Counted from the stretch's first letter, positions 17,510-26,548 are shown. The stretch is DNA of 64,000 nucleotides from Variovorax atrisoli 110B (GCF_000382045.1 NZ_KB907450.1:510204-574203), one strand, 5' to 3'. The notes: generated by a model from the letters alone, not told the origin. Translations and numbers: made by a program.

Positions 17510-18241
17510 TCAGGCCGTGCCGTCCGGCACGAACACGTAGCCCACGCCCCAGACGGTCTGGATGTAGCGGGGCGCAGCGGCGTCGGACTCCACGAGCTTG
17601 CGCAGGCGCGAGATCTGCACGTCCAGGCTGCGGTCGAAAGGCTCGAACTCACGGCCGCGCGCCAGCTGCGCCAGCTTCTCGCGCGACAGCGGTTGACGCG
17701 GATGGCGCACCAGCGCCTTCAGCATCGCGAACTCGCCGGTGGTCAGCGAGAGCTCTTCGCCATCCTTCTTCAGGGTGCGCGAACCGAGGTCGAAGGCGAA
17801 CGGGCCGAAGGTGACGGTCTCGTTCTCGGTGGAGGGGGCGCCGGGCGCCTCGAGCGGCGGGCGGCGGCGCAGAACGGCGTGCACACGGGCCAGCAGTTCG
17901 CGGGGGTTGAAAGGCTTGCCGAGGTAGTCGTCGGCGCCGACTTCGAGGCCGACGATGCGGTCCACGTCCTCACCCTTGGCGGTGAGCATGATGATCGGCG
18001 TGCGGTCGTTGGCGGCACGCAGGCGGCGGCATACGGACAGGCCGTCCTCGCCGGGCATCATCAGGTCGAGCACGATCAGGTCGACCGTGTCGCGCAACAG
18101 GATGCGGTTGAGCGCCTTGCCGTCCTCGGCCACGATCACTTCGAAGCCTTCCTGCGTCAGGTAGCGGCGCAGCAGGTCGCGGATGCGGGCGTCGTCGTCG
18201 ACGATCACGATCTTGTCGGTGCGAGCGGGAACTTGAGTCAT
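17510..18241 (-). CDS. ompR: OmpR-type response regulator
   Basis: A 243-residue DNA-binding response regulator. The receiver domain has acidic-pocket residues VDDDARIR, phosphoacceptor Asp59 in VLDLMMPGEDG, Thr in MLTAKGED and Lys109 in DDYLGKPF. The C-terminal winged helix ends in RYIQTVWGVGYVFVPD. Together with the kinase gene beginning shortly downstream it forms a two-component operon. Naming it ompR follows overall resemblance to the EnvZ/OmpR pair; its regulon in this organism cannot be read from the window. No clear Shine-Dalgarno precedes the ATG. The 158-base upstream region, shared with a divergent small exported protein gene, contains a TTGACA (18317-18322) but no well-spaced -10. 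Confidence 0.9.
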   Translation of the reverse strand: MTQVPARTDKIVIVDDDARIRDLLRRYLTQEGFEVIVAEDGKALNRILLRDTVDLIVLDLMMPGEDGLSVCRRLRAANDRTPIIMLTAKGEDVDRIVGLEVGADDYLGKPFNPRELLARVHAVLRRRPPLEAPGAPSTENETVTFGPFAFDLGSRTLKKDGEELSLTTGEFAMLKALVRHPRQPLSREKLAQLARGREFEPFDRSLDVQISRLRKLVESDAAAPRYIQTVWGVGYVFVPDGTA

Positions 18242-18399
18242 TTCTACAACGTCGAATTTGTAACAGCGCCGATTCTGAAGGCGTTGCGGTCCGGTTGAGC
18301 CGGATTTGCTTGGGGTTTGACACTAAGTTACAAAACTTGCGGACACTCGCGGTCTGGTCATTCGACGTTAGTCCGGCAGTGGCAAAGTCGCGTGTACCG

Positions 18400-18774
18400 A
18401 TGACTTTCGCCTCAATGAGACGTCCTTTCCCCGCACTGCCGCTCATCCTCGTTTTCGCCTGCGGCCCGTCGCTGGCGGTTTCCGGCGACTTCCTCCGGGT
18501 CGGCGAGGCAAGACGCAACGAAGTCCGCGACGCCGTCGCCGCCCACCGTGCCGAGCAGCGCGAGGAGAAGCGCCGCGGAGAAGCGATCGCCGGAAGGCGC
18601 CTCACGCCCGCCGAGCTGTTCGAACTGCGCCAGCAGGTACGCGGCCAATGGGCCCCGCCCGCCGCGGGTGCTTTGCTCAATTCGGCAGAATCGCAGCCGG
18701 CCGAGCGCATCGTGCCGGTGCCGCCGCCCGCGGTGGGCACTTTGCCGCTGGCGCCGCGCAGCCAGCGCCGCTGA
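18400..18774 (+). CDS. Small exported hypothetical protein
   Basis: The predicted 124-residue protein starts MTFASMRRPFPALPLILVFACG, a plausible signal peptide or membrane anchor. A second ATG 15 bases later is equally possible, and neither has a good ribosome-binding site. The mature part is charged (AHRAEQREEKRRGE), followed by RRLTPAELFELRQQVRGQW and a proline-rich tail. The LTPAE..ELRQQ motif recurs in short periplasmic proteins of Comamonadaceae of unknown function. It lies between the ompR-type gene (divergent) and the SIMPL-domain gene (same strand, 79 bases on), so it may belong to an envelope-related group. Confidence 0.55.
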   Translation: MTFASMRRPFPALPLILVFACGPSLAVSGDFLRVGEARRNEVRDAVAAHRAEQREEKRRGEAIAGRRLTPAELFELRQQVRGQWAPPAAGALLNSAESQPAERIVPVPPPAVGTLPLAPRSQRR

Positions 18775-18853
18775 TGCGGCATCGATGCGCCTGCGGCCTG
18801 CCGCGGCAAGCCCGGCGCCTGCCTTTCCATACCAACATCGGGAGTACTTCGCC

Positions 18854-19564
18854 ATGAAGAAAAAGATCAAACTGCTTGCGGCCTGCGCCGCCCTGGCTGC
18901 CGCCGGCAACGCGCTGGCCCAGAACGTCGTCGCGCCCGCGCCCCAGAACGTGCTGCAGCTGACGGCATCGGGCACCGTCGAAGTCCAGCAGGACATGCTG
19001 AGCATGACCCTCGTGACCACCCGCGATGCCGCCGACGCCGCCACCGTGCAGACCCAGTTGAAGGCCGCGCTCGACGCCGCGCTGTCCGAGGCGAAGAAGA
19101 ACGCCCAGACCGGTCAGCTCGACGTGCGCACCGGCAACTTCAGCCTGTCGCCGCGCTACACGAAGGAAGGCAAGATCAACGGCTGGCAGGGCTCGACCGA
19201 GCTGGTGCTCGAAGGCCGCGACTTCCCCCGCATCACCCAGACGGCAGGGCGCATCACCACGCTCAACGTCGGCAATGTCGGCTTCGGCCTGAGCCGCGAG
19301 CAGAGGGCCAAGACCGAGACCGAGGCGCAGAACATCGCCATCGAGAACTTCAAGCAGAAGGCCAACGAACTGGCCAAGGGCTTCGGCTTCGGCGGCTACA
19401 CGCTGCGCGAGGTGTCGGTGAACGCGAGCGACAACGGCCCGATCCGCCCGCGCATGATGGCGGTGCAGGCCAAGTCCTTCTCCTCCGCCGATTCGGCGGT
19501 GCCGGTCGAGGCCGGCAAGACCGCCGTGGTGGTGACGGTGTCGGGCTCCGTGCAGCTCAAGTAG
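18854..19564 (+). CDS. Periplasmic SIMPL-domain (DUF541) protein
   Basis: A 236-residue protein with a signal peptide (residues 1-22, cleavage expected in NALAQNV) followed by one SIMPL/DUF541 domain. Characteristic parts are LTASGTVEVQQDML at the start of the domain, the repeated strand-helix pattern, and TVSGSVQLK at the C-terminus. Members are periplasmic or outer-membrane-associated proteins, some linked to oxidative stress resistance. No catalytic residues are known. A GGAG ribosome-binding site is present upstream of MKKKIKLL. It is convergent with the hydroxybutyrate dehydrogenase gene. Confidence 0.85.
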   Translation: MKKKIKLLAACAALAAAGNALAQNVVAPAPQNVLQLTASGTVEVQQDMLSMTLVTTRDAADAATVQTQLKAALDAALSEAKKNAQTGQLDVRTGNFSLSPRYTKEGKINGWQGSTELVLEGRDFPRITQTAGRITTLNVGNVGFGLSREQRAKTETEAQNIAIENFKQKANELAKGFGFGGYTLREVSVNASDNGPIRPRMMAVQAKSFSSADSAVPVEAGKTAVVVTVSGSVQLK

Positions 19565-19581
19565 AGCCCATATATAGATAG

Positions 19582-19614
19582 AGAGGGCAGGTCCCCGCCG
19601 GCGGGCTACCCTCT
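19582..19614. terminator. Possible bidirectional terminator between convergent genes
   Basis: AGAGGG pairs with CCCTCT, enclosing the self-complementary CCCGCCGGCGGG, in the short gap between the SIMPL-domain stop and the dehydrogenase stop. It reaches into the dehydrogenase stop codon. T-runs on both sides are poor, so function as a terminator is only moderately supported. Confidence 0.4.
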
Positions 19615-20383
19615 ATTGGGCAGTCCAGCCGCCGTCCATCGCCCAGGCCTGGCCACGGACCTGATCGGCAGCCGGCGAGCACAGGAAGACGGCCAGGCCG
19701 CCCAGTTGCTCGACGGTGGTGAACTGCAGCGAAGGCTGCTTTTCGCCAAGCAGGTCGTTCCGGGCCTGCGCGACGGTGATGCCTTCGCGCGCTGCGCGGT
19801 CGTCGATCTGCTTCTGCACCAGCGCAGTCAGCACCCAGCCGGGGCAGATCGCGTTGACGGTGACTCCCGTGGTCGCGGTTTCCAGCGCGACCGCTTTGGT
19901 CAGGCCGACGATGCCGTGCTTGGCCGCGACATAGGCCGACTTCTGCGCCGACGCCACCAGTCCGTGCGCGGAGGCGATGTTGATGACCCGGCCCCAGTTG
20001 GCCTCGCGCATCGCGGGGATTGCCAGCCGCGTGGTGTGGAAGGCGCTGGTGAGATTGATCGCGATGATCGCGTCCCAGCGTTCGAGCGGGAAGTCTTCCA
20101 CCTTGGCGACATGCTGGATGCCGGCGTTGTTCACCAGGATGTCGACGCGGCCGAACTTCGACGCGGCGAACTTCATCATGTCCTCGATCTGCTCGGGCTT
20201 GCTCATGTCGGCGCCGTGGTACTCGGCGCGCACGCCCAGCGCCTCGACCTCGGACTTGGGCGCGGCGTAATCGCCGAAGCCGTTGAGCACGATGTCTGCG
20301 CCCTGCTGGGCGAGGGACTTGGCGATGGCGAGGCCGATGCCACTGGTGGACCCCGTAACAAGCGCGGTTTTGCCTTTGAGCAT
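19613..20383 (-). CDS. bdhA: 3-Hydroxybutyrate dehydrogenase (SDR family)
   Basis: A 256-residue classical short-chain dehydrogenase that interconverts (R)-3-hydroxybutyrate and acetoacetate with NAD, part of polyhydroxybutyrate turnover. The cofactor loop is TGSTSGIG (10-17), followed by NNAGIQHV (85-92), catalytic Ser138 (INIASAHGLVAS) and Tyr151-x3-Lys155 (SAYVAAK). NNAGIQHV and the ending MDGGWTAQ are typical of this subgroup. A TTG lies 9 bases upstream, but the GGAG ribosome-binding site fits the ATG. A PhaR-type regulator elsewhere in the window is consistent with a PHB-storing organism. Confidence 0.92.
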   Translation of the reverse strand: MLKGKTALVTGSTSGIGLAIAKSLAQQGADIVLNGFGDYAAPKSEVEALGVRAEYHGADMSKPEQIEDMMKFAASKFGRVDILVNNAGIQHVAKVEDFPLERWDAIIAINLTSAFHTTRLAIPAMREANWGRVINIASAHGLVASAQKSAYVAAKHGIVGLTKAVALETATTGVTVNAICPGWVLTALVQKQIDDRAAREGITVAQARNDLLGEKQPSLQFTTVEQLGGLAVFLCSPAADQVRGQAWAMDGGWTAQ

Positions 20384-20451
20384 GAAGATCAATCTCCGGA
20401 TGAATTAGGATGCGACGAGACAATTATCCGCACCAGGACACCTTCGTTTCC

Positions 20452-21411
20452 ATGACCGAACCGACGCTTCATCACGTGGCGTGCGATGACGCCCAGGGCG
20501 GCCACCGCATGGCCTATTGGCAATGGGGCGACGCGGGCAGCGAACACGTCGTGGTCTGCGTGCATGGACTGACCCGGCAGGGGCGCGATTTCGACCTGCT
20601 GGCCCAGTCCATCGTGGAGCGTGCTGGCGGCGACGTGCGCGTGGTCTGCCCGGACGTGGTGGGCCGTGGGCGCAGCGACTGGCTGCGCGATCCATCTCTC
20701 TACCAGGTGCCGGTGTATGCGGCCGACATGGTCGCGCTGATCGCCCGACTGCATCGCGAGCAGCCGATCGGCACGCTCGACTACATCGGCACCAGCATGG
20801 GCGGGCTCATCGGCTTCGTGCTGGCAGGCCACAAGGAATTGCCGCTGGCGCGGCCCATCCGCCGCTTCGTCGCGAACGACGTCGGCCCGACCATCGAGCC
20901 GGTGGCGCTTCAGCGCATCGGCGCCTACGTCGGCAAGAGCGGCAGCTACGAGAGCGTGCAGGCGGCGGCCGATGCCATGTGGGCGCTGTCGACCACCTTT
21001 GGTCCGCACACGCCGCAGCAGTGGCTGGCGCTGTCGCAGCACATGGTGGTGCCTGCCTCGCAGCGCACGTCCGATGGTTCGGCGAAGGTCGAGGCACGGG
21101 GCGACGAACCTGGCGAAGGCGGCCGCTGGCTGCTTCACTACGACCCGGCCATCGGCGTGGCGCTTCGTGCGATCACGCCGGAAGCCGCTGCGCAGGGCGG
21201 TGCGATCATGTGGAGCCTGTACGACGCCATCCAGGCGCGCACGCTTCTCACCCGCGGTGCCGAATCGGACCTCCTGTCGCGCGACACGGCCGTGGCCATG
21301 ACGCAGCGCGGACCGCACGCCACGCTGGTCGAGTTCGAAGGCGTGGGCCATGCGCCGACCTTCGTCGATCCCGCTCAGATAGCAGTCGTCACCAGGTTCC
21401 TTTTCGACTGA
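20452..21411 (+). CDS. Alpha/beta-hydrolase fold protein
   Basis: A 319-residue alpha/beta hydrolase with the oxyanion-hole HG pair (VCVHGLTRQG, 38-39), the nucleophile elbow GTSMGG with Ser115 and a C-terminal histidine in GVGHAPTF; the acid residue is less certain. An in-frame ATG 42 bases upstream is an alternative start. The substrate is unknown. It is divergent from bdhA with only 68 bases between them, so shared control and a role in hydroxyalkanoate or ester degradation are possible, though that is inference. Its 3' end is 94 bases from relA. Confidence 0.82.
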   Translation: MTEPTLHHVACDDAQGGHRMAYWQWGDAGSEHVVVCVHGLTRQGRDFDLLAQSIVERAGGDVRVVCPDVVGRGRSDWLRDPSLYQVPVYAADMVALIARLHREQPIGTLDYIGTSMGGLIGFVLAGHKELPLARPIRRFVANDVGPTIEPVALQRIGAYVGKSGSYESVQAAADAMWALSTTFGPHTPQQWLALSQHMVVPASQRTSDGSAKVEARGDEPGEGGRWLLHYDPAIGVALRAITPEAAAQGGAIMWSLYDAIQARTLLTRGAESDLLSRDTAVAMTQRGPHATLVEFEGVGHAPTFVDPAQIAVVTRFLFD

Positions 21412-21505
21412 TCCGCAGCCGATTGACTGATTTGAGCAAGTGAGTGAGCGAAGCGTGAAGCGCGATTCATCGAGTCTGCAGACGGCAACCGCGTCAGAGG
21501 CGGTC

Positions 21506-23695
21506 ATGGTCGATTACCCGCTGTCCGCGGCGACGGCCGAGCGCACGCCGGTGATGGAGAACATGCTGGCCCGCGCGCGCGCCTTCGCCGAGCCGCTGAT
21601 CGCCGACGAGAAGCTCGATACAGGAGAGAACACGCTCGCGCACGCCGACGCGGTGGCTGCCATCGTTGCGAAGATGGGGGGCTCCGAGGCGATGCAGGCG
21701 GCGAGCTACCTGGTCTATTCGTGCCAGCACCTGAACCGTCCGCAGGAGGTGATCGCCAAGGTGTTCGGCGACAACTTCGCCTCGCTCGCCGTCGAGACGA
21801 CCAAGCTGGTACGCGTGCAGGAGCAGGCCCGCTCGGCCTCGCAGGGACATCACATCGAGGGCGCCGGCGCGCAGACCGAGAACGTGCGCAAGATGCTGCT
21901 TGCGTTCTCGCGCGACCTGCGCGTCGTGATGCTGCGGCTGGCTTCGCGCCTGCAGACCCTGCGCCATGCGGCCGCAAGCAAGCAGCCAGCCCCCGAGGGG
22001 GTCGCGCGCGAGTCGCTGCAGGTCTTCGCGCCGCTGGCCAACCGGCTGGGCATCTGGCAGGTGAAGTGGGAGATCGAGGATCTTTCGTTCCGCTTCCTCG
22101 AGCCCGAGACCTACAAGCTGATCGCACGGCTTCTTGACGAGAAGCGCGTCGAGCGCGAGGGTTACGTGGAGCAGCTGCGCTCCAAGCTGGAGCGCGAGCT
22201 GCAGACCGAGGGCATCAAGGCCGCGGTGCAGGGGCGGCCCAAGAACATCTACAGCATCGTGAAGAAGATGCGCGGCAAGTCGCTCGACTTCGCGCAGGTC
22301 TTCGACATCCTGGCGCTGCGCGTGGTGGTGCCCGACGTGAAGGACTGCTATGCGGCGCTGGCCTGGGTGCACTCGCACTTCCAGCCCATCGACGAGGAGT
22401 TCGACGACTACATCGCGCGCCCCAAGCCCAATGGGTACCAGTCGCTGCACACGGTGGTGCGCGAGCTGGTCGATGGCAAGGCCGGCAAGCCGATCGAGAT
22501 CCAGATCCGCACAGAAGAGATGCACGACCACGCCGAGCATGGCGTGGCTGCGCACTGGGCCTACAAGGAAGCGGGCCACAAGGGCTACGCGGGCGTGTGG
22601 GCCAGCGGCGAGTACGACGCGAAGATCGCGGTGCTTCGGCAACTGCTCGCGTGGGAGCGCGATCTTTCGGGCGGCCTGCAGGGGCAGGGCCTGTTCGACG
22701 ACCGCATCTACGTGCTGACGCCCGATGCGGCGATCGTCGAATTGCCTCAAGGGGCGACGCCGGTCGACTTTGCCTATACCGTGCACACGACGCTGGGGCA
22801 TCGCTGCAGAGGGGCTCGCGTCGATGGCGCGATGGTTCCGCTGAACACGCCGCTGTCGAACGGACAGACGGTCGAGATCATCGCGGCCAAGGAGGGCGGC
22901 CCGTCGCGCGACTGGCTGAACGCGGAGCTCGGTTATCTCGCCAGCAACCGTGCGCGCGCGAAGGTGCGTGCATGGTTCAACGCGCAGATCACGCACGAGA
23001 CCGTGGCGCGTGGACGCGAGGCCGTCGAGAAGCTGCTGCAGCGCGAAGGCAAGACCGCGGTGCGGCTCGAGGATCTTGCCTCGCAGCTCGGCTTCAAGTC
23101 GGCAGACCATCTGTTCGAAGTCGTCGGCAAGGACGAGTTCTCCCTGCGCAACATCGAGACGCTGCTGCGTCCGCCCGAACCCGCACAGGGCCCCGACGAC
23201 GGCGTACTCATCAAGAAGGCACGCGGCAGCGAGAAGTCGGGCAAGGGCGGCGTGCTCGTGGTGGGCGTGTCTTCGCTGATGACGCAGCTGGCCAAGTGCT
23301 GCAAGCCGGCGCCGCCCGATGCGATCCGCGGCTTCGTCACGCGCGGCCATGGCGTCAGCGTGCATCGCAGCGACTGCAGCAACTTCCGCACGATGGCCGC
23401 GAAAGATGGCGAACGCGTCATCGACGTGGAGTGGGGCGTCGCGAAGAAGGGCGCCGAGGCGCCTGTGTATGCGGTCGACGTAGCTGTCGAAGCGGCCGAC
23501 CGCCAGGGCCTCCTGCGCGATATCTCGGATGTCTTCGCGCGCGAGAAGATGAACGTGATCGGCGTGCAGACGCAGTCGATCAAGGGCACTGCGTGGATGA
23601 CGTTCACCGTGGAAATCGCAGATGCAGCGCGCCTCACGCAGGTTCTTGGGCTGGTCACTGCAGTTATTGGTGTGCGATCTGCACGTCGTCGCTGA
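21506..23695 (+). CDS. relA: GTP pyrophosphokinase RelA (synthetase-only (p)ppGpp enzyme)
   Basis: RelA makes (p)ppGpp on stalled ribosomes. In order there is a degenerate HD hydrolase region (the HD and ED metal ligands of SpoT are not present around NTLAHADAV), the synthetase domain with RGKSLDFAQVFDILALRV, the acidic EFDD motif (298-301) that marks monofunctional RelA, and EIQIRTEEMHDHAEHG. A TGS domain (IYVLTPDAAIVELPQGATPVDFAY) and a C-terminal ACT region (DRQGLLRDISDVF) follow. An AGAGG five bases before the ATG supports this start (729 residues). A GTG 66 bases upstream would add 22 residues but has no ribosome-binding site. A separate SpoT is expected elsewhere in the genome. Confidence 0.94.
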   Translation: MVDYPLSAATAERTPVMENMLARARAFAEPLIADEKLDTGENTLAHADAVAAIVAKMGGSEAMQAASYLVYSCQHLNRPQEVIAKVFGDNFASLAVETTKLVRVQEQARSASQGHHIEGAGAQTENVRKMLLAFSRDLRVVMLRLASRLQTLRHAAASKQPAPEGVARESLQVFAPLANRLGIWQVKWEIEDLSFRFLEPETYKLIARLLDEKRVEREGYVEQLRSKLERELQTEGIKAAVQGRPKNIYSIVKKMRGKSLDFAQVFDILALRVVVPDVKDCYAALAWVHSHFQPIDEEFDDYIARPKPNGYQSLHTVVRELVDGKAGKPIEIQIRTEEMHDHAEHGVAAHWAYKEAGHKGYAGVWASGEYDAKIAVLRQLLAWERDLSGGLQGQGLFDDRIYVLTPDAAIVELPQGATPVDFAYTVHTTLGHRCRGARVDGAMVPLNTPLSNGQTVEIIAAKEGGPSRDWLNAELGYLASNRARAKVRAWFNAQITHETVARGREAVEKLLQREGKTAVRLEDLASQLGFKSADHLFEVVGKDEFSLRNIETLLRPPEPAQGPDDGVLIKKARGSEKSGKGGVLVVGVSSLMTQLAKCCKPAPPDAIRGFVTRGHGVSVHRSDCSNFRTMAAKDGERVIDVEWGVAKKGAEAPVYAVDVAVEAADRQGLLRDISDVFAREKMNVIGVQTQSIKGTAWMTFTVEIADAARLTQVLGLVTAVIGVRSARRR

Positions 23696-23720
23696 AAAAC
23701 GCGATTTCTCCTGCTACAAT
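23692..23720 (+). promoter_or_regulatory. Probable sigma-70 promoter of tRNA-Val
   Basis: CTGAAA (4 of 6 matches to the -35 consensus) is followed after 17 bases by TACAAT as the -10 element. The -10 ends 23 bases before the mature tRNA 5' end. The -35 overlaps the relA stop codon region. Confidence 0.6.
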
Positions 23721-23743
23721 AACTGCTTCTCGGACACATCCTT

Positions 23744-23820
23744 AGGCGCGTAGCTCAGCTGGTTAGAGCACCACCTTGACATGGTGGGGGTCGTTGGTTC
23801 GAGTCCAATCGCGCCTACCA
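23744..23820 (+). tRNA. tRNA-Val (anticodon GAC)
   Basis: The 77-base gene includes an encoded CCA end. The acceptor arms AGGCGCG and CGCGCCT pair perfectly. The D arm reads AGCTC...GAGC, the anticodon stem is CCACC/GGTGG around loop TTGACAT (anticodon GAC), and the T arm contains GGTTCGAGTCC. It lies 48 bases after relA and has its own promoter. A short CACCGG/CCGGTG hairpin (23870-23886) follows but lacks a T-run. Confidence 0.97.
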
Positions 23821-23990
23821 ATTTCTGTTTCAACCCCGGCCAACCACCGGGTCAATTGAACAGATCATCCACCGGGTTCTCCGGTGTGTATATCGCCCCT
23901 TGTGATGATGCAGGCAAAGACCTCGGCCACGTACTTGTGCTACCTTGGTCACTCTGCAACTTCATTCCATTTTTCTTGATAAGCGATTCG

Positions 23991-24359
23991 ATGAATATGC
24001 GGTCGACCACGGCTGATCGGACTCATGCCGACAAGCGTCTGGCCGCATTGCTGAAGCAGGCTCCCATCGAGTTTGCGCGTGCCGTCTACGGCATCAACGA
24101 CTACGCGAGCGGGCGCACCGACACGATGGCTGCCCGGGAAGTGGCGCGTGCGCACCGCCAGGGCATGCCCCTGACGGAGGAGCGTGCCGAGCAGCGTGCG
24201 CGGGCCTATCTGCCTACCGTTGGACAGGAGCACTGTCCGCGCTGCTGGGTGGTCTATGGCCACAAGACGCCGCTGCGATTCCGCGAAGCCGAGGGAGAGA
24301 GGCCCGAGGTCGCCGCCTGCAATGTGTGCGGCGCCGAATACGCGACCTCGTCCGATTGA
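23991..24359 (+). CDS. Small zinc-ribbon-like protein of unknown function
   Basis: A 122-residue protein with an N-terminal helical half (ADKRLAALLKQAPIEFARAVYG) and a C-terminal pair of CxxC motifs (CPRC and CNVC, about 25 residues apart) expected to bind one zinc ion. I do not recognise a named family. A longer in-frame reading begins inside tRNA-Val and is rejected; two ATGs (23991, 23997) are possible and the ribosome-binding site is weak. The 170 bases between tRNA-Val and this gene are unusually AT-rich for the window and show no other feature beyond a small hairpin. Confidence 0.6.
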   Translation: MNMRSTTADRTHADKRLAALLKQAPIEFARAVYGINDYASGRTDTMAAREVARAHRQGMPLTEERAEQRARAYLPTVGQEHCPRCWVVYGHKTPLRFREAEGERPEVAACNVCGAEYATSSD

Positions 24360-24460
24360 GGCAAGTGGCCGGCCCGGTCAGGGTAAACCTTGTCGCGGCG
24401 CAGCAAAACCGCTCCCTAGAATCGTCCGACGACATGGGCGTCCATGTGAAGGAGTCCGCA

Positions 24461-24994
24461 GTGCAGAGCAAGAAGTCCGGGGTCAAGCCGGTACAGCGTG
24501 TGATCAAGAAGTACCCGAACCGAAGGCTCTACGACACCGAGACATCCACGTACATCACGCTGACCGAGGTGAAGCAGCTGGTCATCCAGAATGCCCAGTT
24601 CGTGGTGCGTGATGCCAAGACCGGCGACGACCTCACGCGCAGCATCCTGCTGCAGATCATCCTCGAAGAAGAAGCGGGCGGCGCGCCGATGTTCACGGAG
24701 CAGGTGCTGGCCAACATCATCCGCTTCTACGGTCAGGCCATGCAGGGCTACATGGGGCCGTACCTCGAGAAGAACATCCAGGCCATGACCGAGGTGCAGG
24801 CGCAGCTCGCCGAAAAGGCCGAGGGCCTGACCCCCGAGATGTGGGCCCGCTTCATGACCATGCAGTCGCCGATGCTGCAGGGGCTGATGGGCAGCTACGT
24901 CGAGCAATCGAAGAACGTGTTCCTTCAGATGCAGGAGCAGATGCAGAAGAACACCGAGCAGGTGCTGGGGGCCTTTGGCATCAAGCGTTCCTGA
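24461..24994 (+). CDS. phaR: Polyhydroxyalkanoate synthesis repressor PhaR
   Basis: PhaR represses phasin and its own gene and is released when PHB granules accumulate. The 177-residue protein has the DNA-binding PHB/PHA accumulation regulator domain at its start (RVIKKYPNRRLYDTETSTYI) followed by the regulatory region (LTRSILLQIILEEE, MFTEQVLANIIRFYG) and a Gln/Met-rich helical tail. I set the start at a GTG preceded by a strong AAGGAG six bases away. An ATG 27 bases upstream would add nine residues but has no ribosome-binding site. A possible -10 (TAGAAT, 24417-24422) lies upstream without a well-spaced -35. Confidence 0.93.
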   Translation: MQSKKSGVKPVQRVIKKYPNRRLYDTETSTYITLTEVKQLVIQNAQFVVRDAKTGDDLTRSILLQIILEEEAGGAPMFTEQVLANIIRFYGQAMQGYMGPYLEKNIQAMTEVQAQLAEKAEGLTPEMWARFMTMQSPMLQGLMGSYVEQSKNVFLQMQEQMQKNTEQVLGAFGIKRS

Positions 24995-25060
24995 CCTGCG
25001 GCAGGTGCCCGCAAGCGGTGGTTGCCCCGCCGTCTCCGATAGCTGGGACAATAGAGGCAT

Positions 25061-26467
25061 ATGAGCGAAGTTGCCTCCCCCGAACGCATGGCCGCGCCGA
25101 CCGCCCCCAAGGTCGGCTTCGTGAGCCTTGGCTGCCCCAAGGCCCTGACCGATTCCGAACTGATCCTGACCCAGCTGAGTGCCGAGGGTTATCAAACTGC
25201 CAAGACTTTCGAAGGCGCCGATCTGGTGATCGTCAACACCTGCGGCTTCATCGACGACGCCGTGAAGGAGAGCCTCGACACGATCGGCGAGGCGCTGGCC
25301 GAGAACGGCCGCGTGATCGTCACCGGTTGCCTTGGCGCCAAGACCGGCGACCAGGGCGGCAACCTGGTGCGCCAGATGCACCCGAGCGTGCTGGCCGTGA
25401 CCGGTCCGCACGCCACGCAGGAGGTGATGGATGCGGTGCATGCCAATCTGCCGAAGCCGCACGATCCTTTCATCGACCTCGTGCCGAATACCTTCGGGGT
25501 CGCCGGCCTCAAGCTGACGCCGCGGCACTATGCGTACCTGAAGATCAGCGAGGGCTGCAACCATCGCTGCACCTTCTGCATCATTCCATCGATGCGCGGC
25601 GACCTCGTGTCGCGGCCTGTGGGCGATGTGCTGAGCGAGGCCAAGGCCTTGTTCGAAGGTGGCGTGAAAGAACTGCTGGTGATCAGCCAGGACACCTCGG
25701 CCTATGGGGTCGACGTGAAGTACCGCACCGGTTTCTGGGACGGCAAGCCCGTGAAGACGCGCATGCTCGAACTGGTGCGCACGCTTGGTGAAATCGCCGA
25801 GCCGTACGGCGCCTGGGTTCGACTGCACTACGTGTACCCGTACCCCAGCGTCGACGAGATCGTTCCGCTGATGGCGAGCGGCCAGGTGCTGCCGTACCTC
25901 GACGTGCCCTTGCAGCACAGCCATCCTGATGTGCTCAAGCGCATGAAGCGCCCGGCCAGCGGCGAGAAGAACCTGGAGCGACTGGCGCGTTGGCGCGAGG
26001 TGTGCCCCGAGCTCGTCATCCGCAGTACCTTCATCGCGGGCTTTCCTGGCGAGACGGAGCAGGAGTTCGAGCACCTGCTCGATTTCATCCGCGAAGCCGA
26101 GATCGACCGCGCCGGCTGCTTTGCCTACAGCCCCGTCGAAGGCGCCACCGCCAATGACATCCCCGGCATGCTGCCGGAGGCCGAGCGCGAGGCGCGCCGT
26201 GCGCGCTTCATGGAGGTGGCCGAGGCCGTGTCGATCGCCAAGCTGCAAAGGCGCATCGGCTCGACGATGCAGGTGCTGGTCGATTCGGCGCCCGCCCTGG
26301 GTCGCAAGGGCGGGGTGGGGCGTACGTACGCAGATGCGCCGGAGATCGACGGCACGGTCCGTCTGCTGCCGCCCGAGAAGATCAGCAAGACGCTGAAGGT
26401 GGGTGAGTTCACCCGCGCGCGCATCGTGGGTGCAGAGGGCCACGACCTGATCGCACTGCCCGTTTGA
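25061..26467 (+). CDS. rimO: Ribosomal protein S12 methylthiotransferase
   Basis: This radical-SAM enzyme adds a methylthio group to the beta-carbon of a conserved aspartate of ribosomal protein S12. The 468-residue protein has an N-terminal [4Fe-4S] domain ([30 protein letters not shown]), the radical-SAM cluster motif CNHRCTFC (Cys166, Cys170, Cys173) and a C-terminal TRAM domain ending in [21 protein letters not shown] and the YVYPYP block separate RimO from the tRNA enzyme MiaB. A short purine-rich AGAGG precedes the ATG. Downstream lies the tRNA-Leu region on the other strand. Confidence 0.96.
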   Translation: MSEVASPERMAAPTAPKVGFVSLGCPKALTDSELILTQLSAEGYQTAKTFEGADLVIVNTCGFIDDAVKESLDTIGEALAENGRVIVTGCLGAKTGDQGGNLVRQMHPSVLAVTGPHATQEVMDAVHANLPKPHDPFIDLVPNTFGVAGLKLTPRHYAYLKISEGCNHRCTFCIIPSMRGDLVSRPVGDVLSEAKALFEGGVKELLVISQDTSAYGVDVKYRTGFWDGKPVKTRMLELVRTLGEIAEPYGAWVRLHYVYPYPSVDEIVPLMASGQVLPYLDVPLQHSHPDVLKRMKRPASGEKNLERLARWREVCPELVIRSTFIAGFPGETEQEFEHLLDFIREAEIDRAGCFAYSPVEGATANDIPGMLPEAEREARRARFMEVAEAVSIAKLQRRIGSTMQVLVDSAPALGRKGGVGRTYADAPEIDGTVRLLPPEKISKTLKVGEFTRARIVGAEGHDLIALPV

Positions 26468-26487
26468 TGCGGATCCGATCGACCATG

Positions 26488-26512
26488 AAAAAAGCCACCG
26501 GAGACCGGTGGC
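26488..26512 (-). terminator. Intrinsic terminator of tRNA-Leu copy A
   Basis: Read on the minus strand, GCCACCGG and CCGGTGGC form a perfect 8-bp stem with a TCT loop, followed by six T residues, 36 bases after the tRNA CCA end. On the plus strand the same hairpin lies just after the rimO stop and could also end that transcript, although the trailing T-run there is poor. Confidence 0.85.
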
Positions 26513-26548
26513 TTGTTTCGGATGACCTGGCGGGGGTCAATTTGGATC

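Noticed and set aside
23781-23990. N-terminal extension of the zinc-ribbon protein into tRNA-Val
   Set aside because: It would translate the 3' half of the tRNA and intergenic DNA; a later ATG gives a compact protein.
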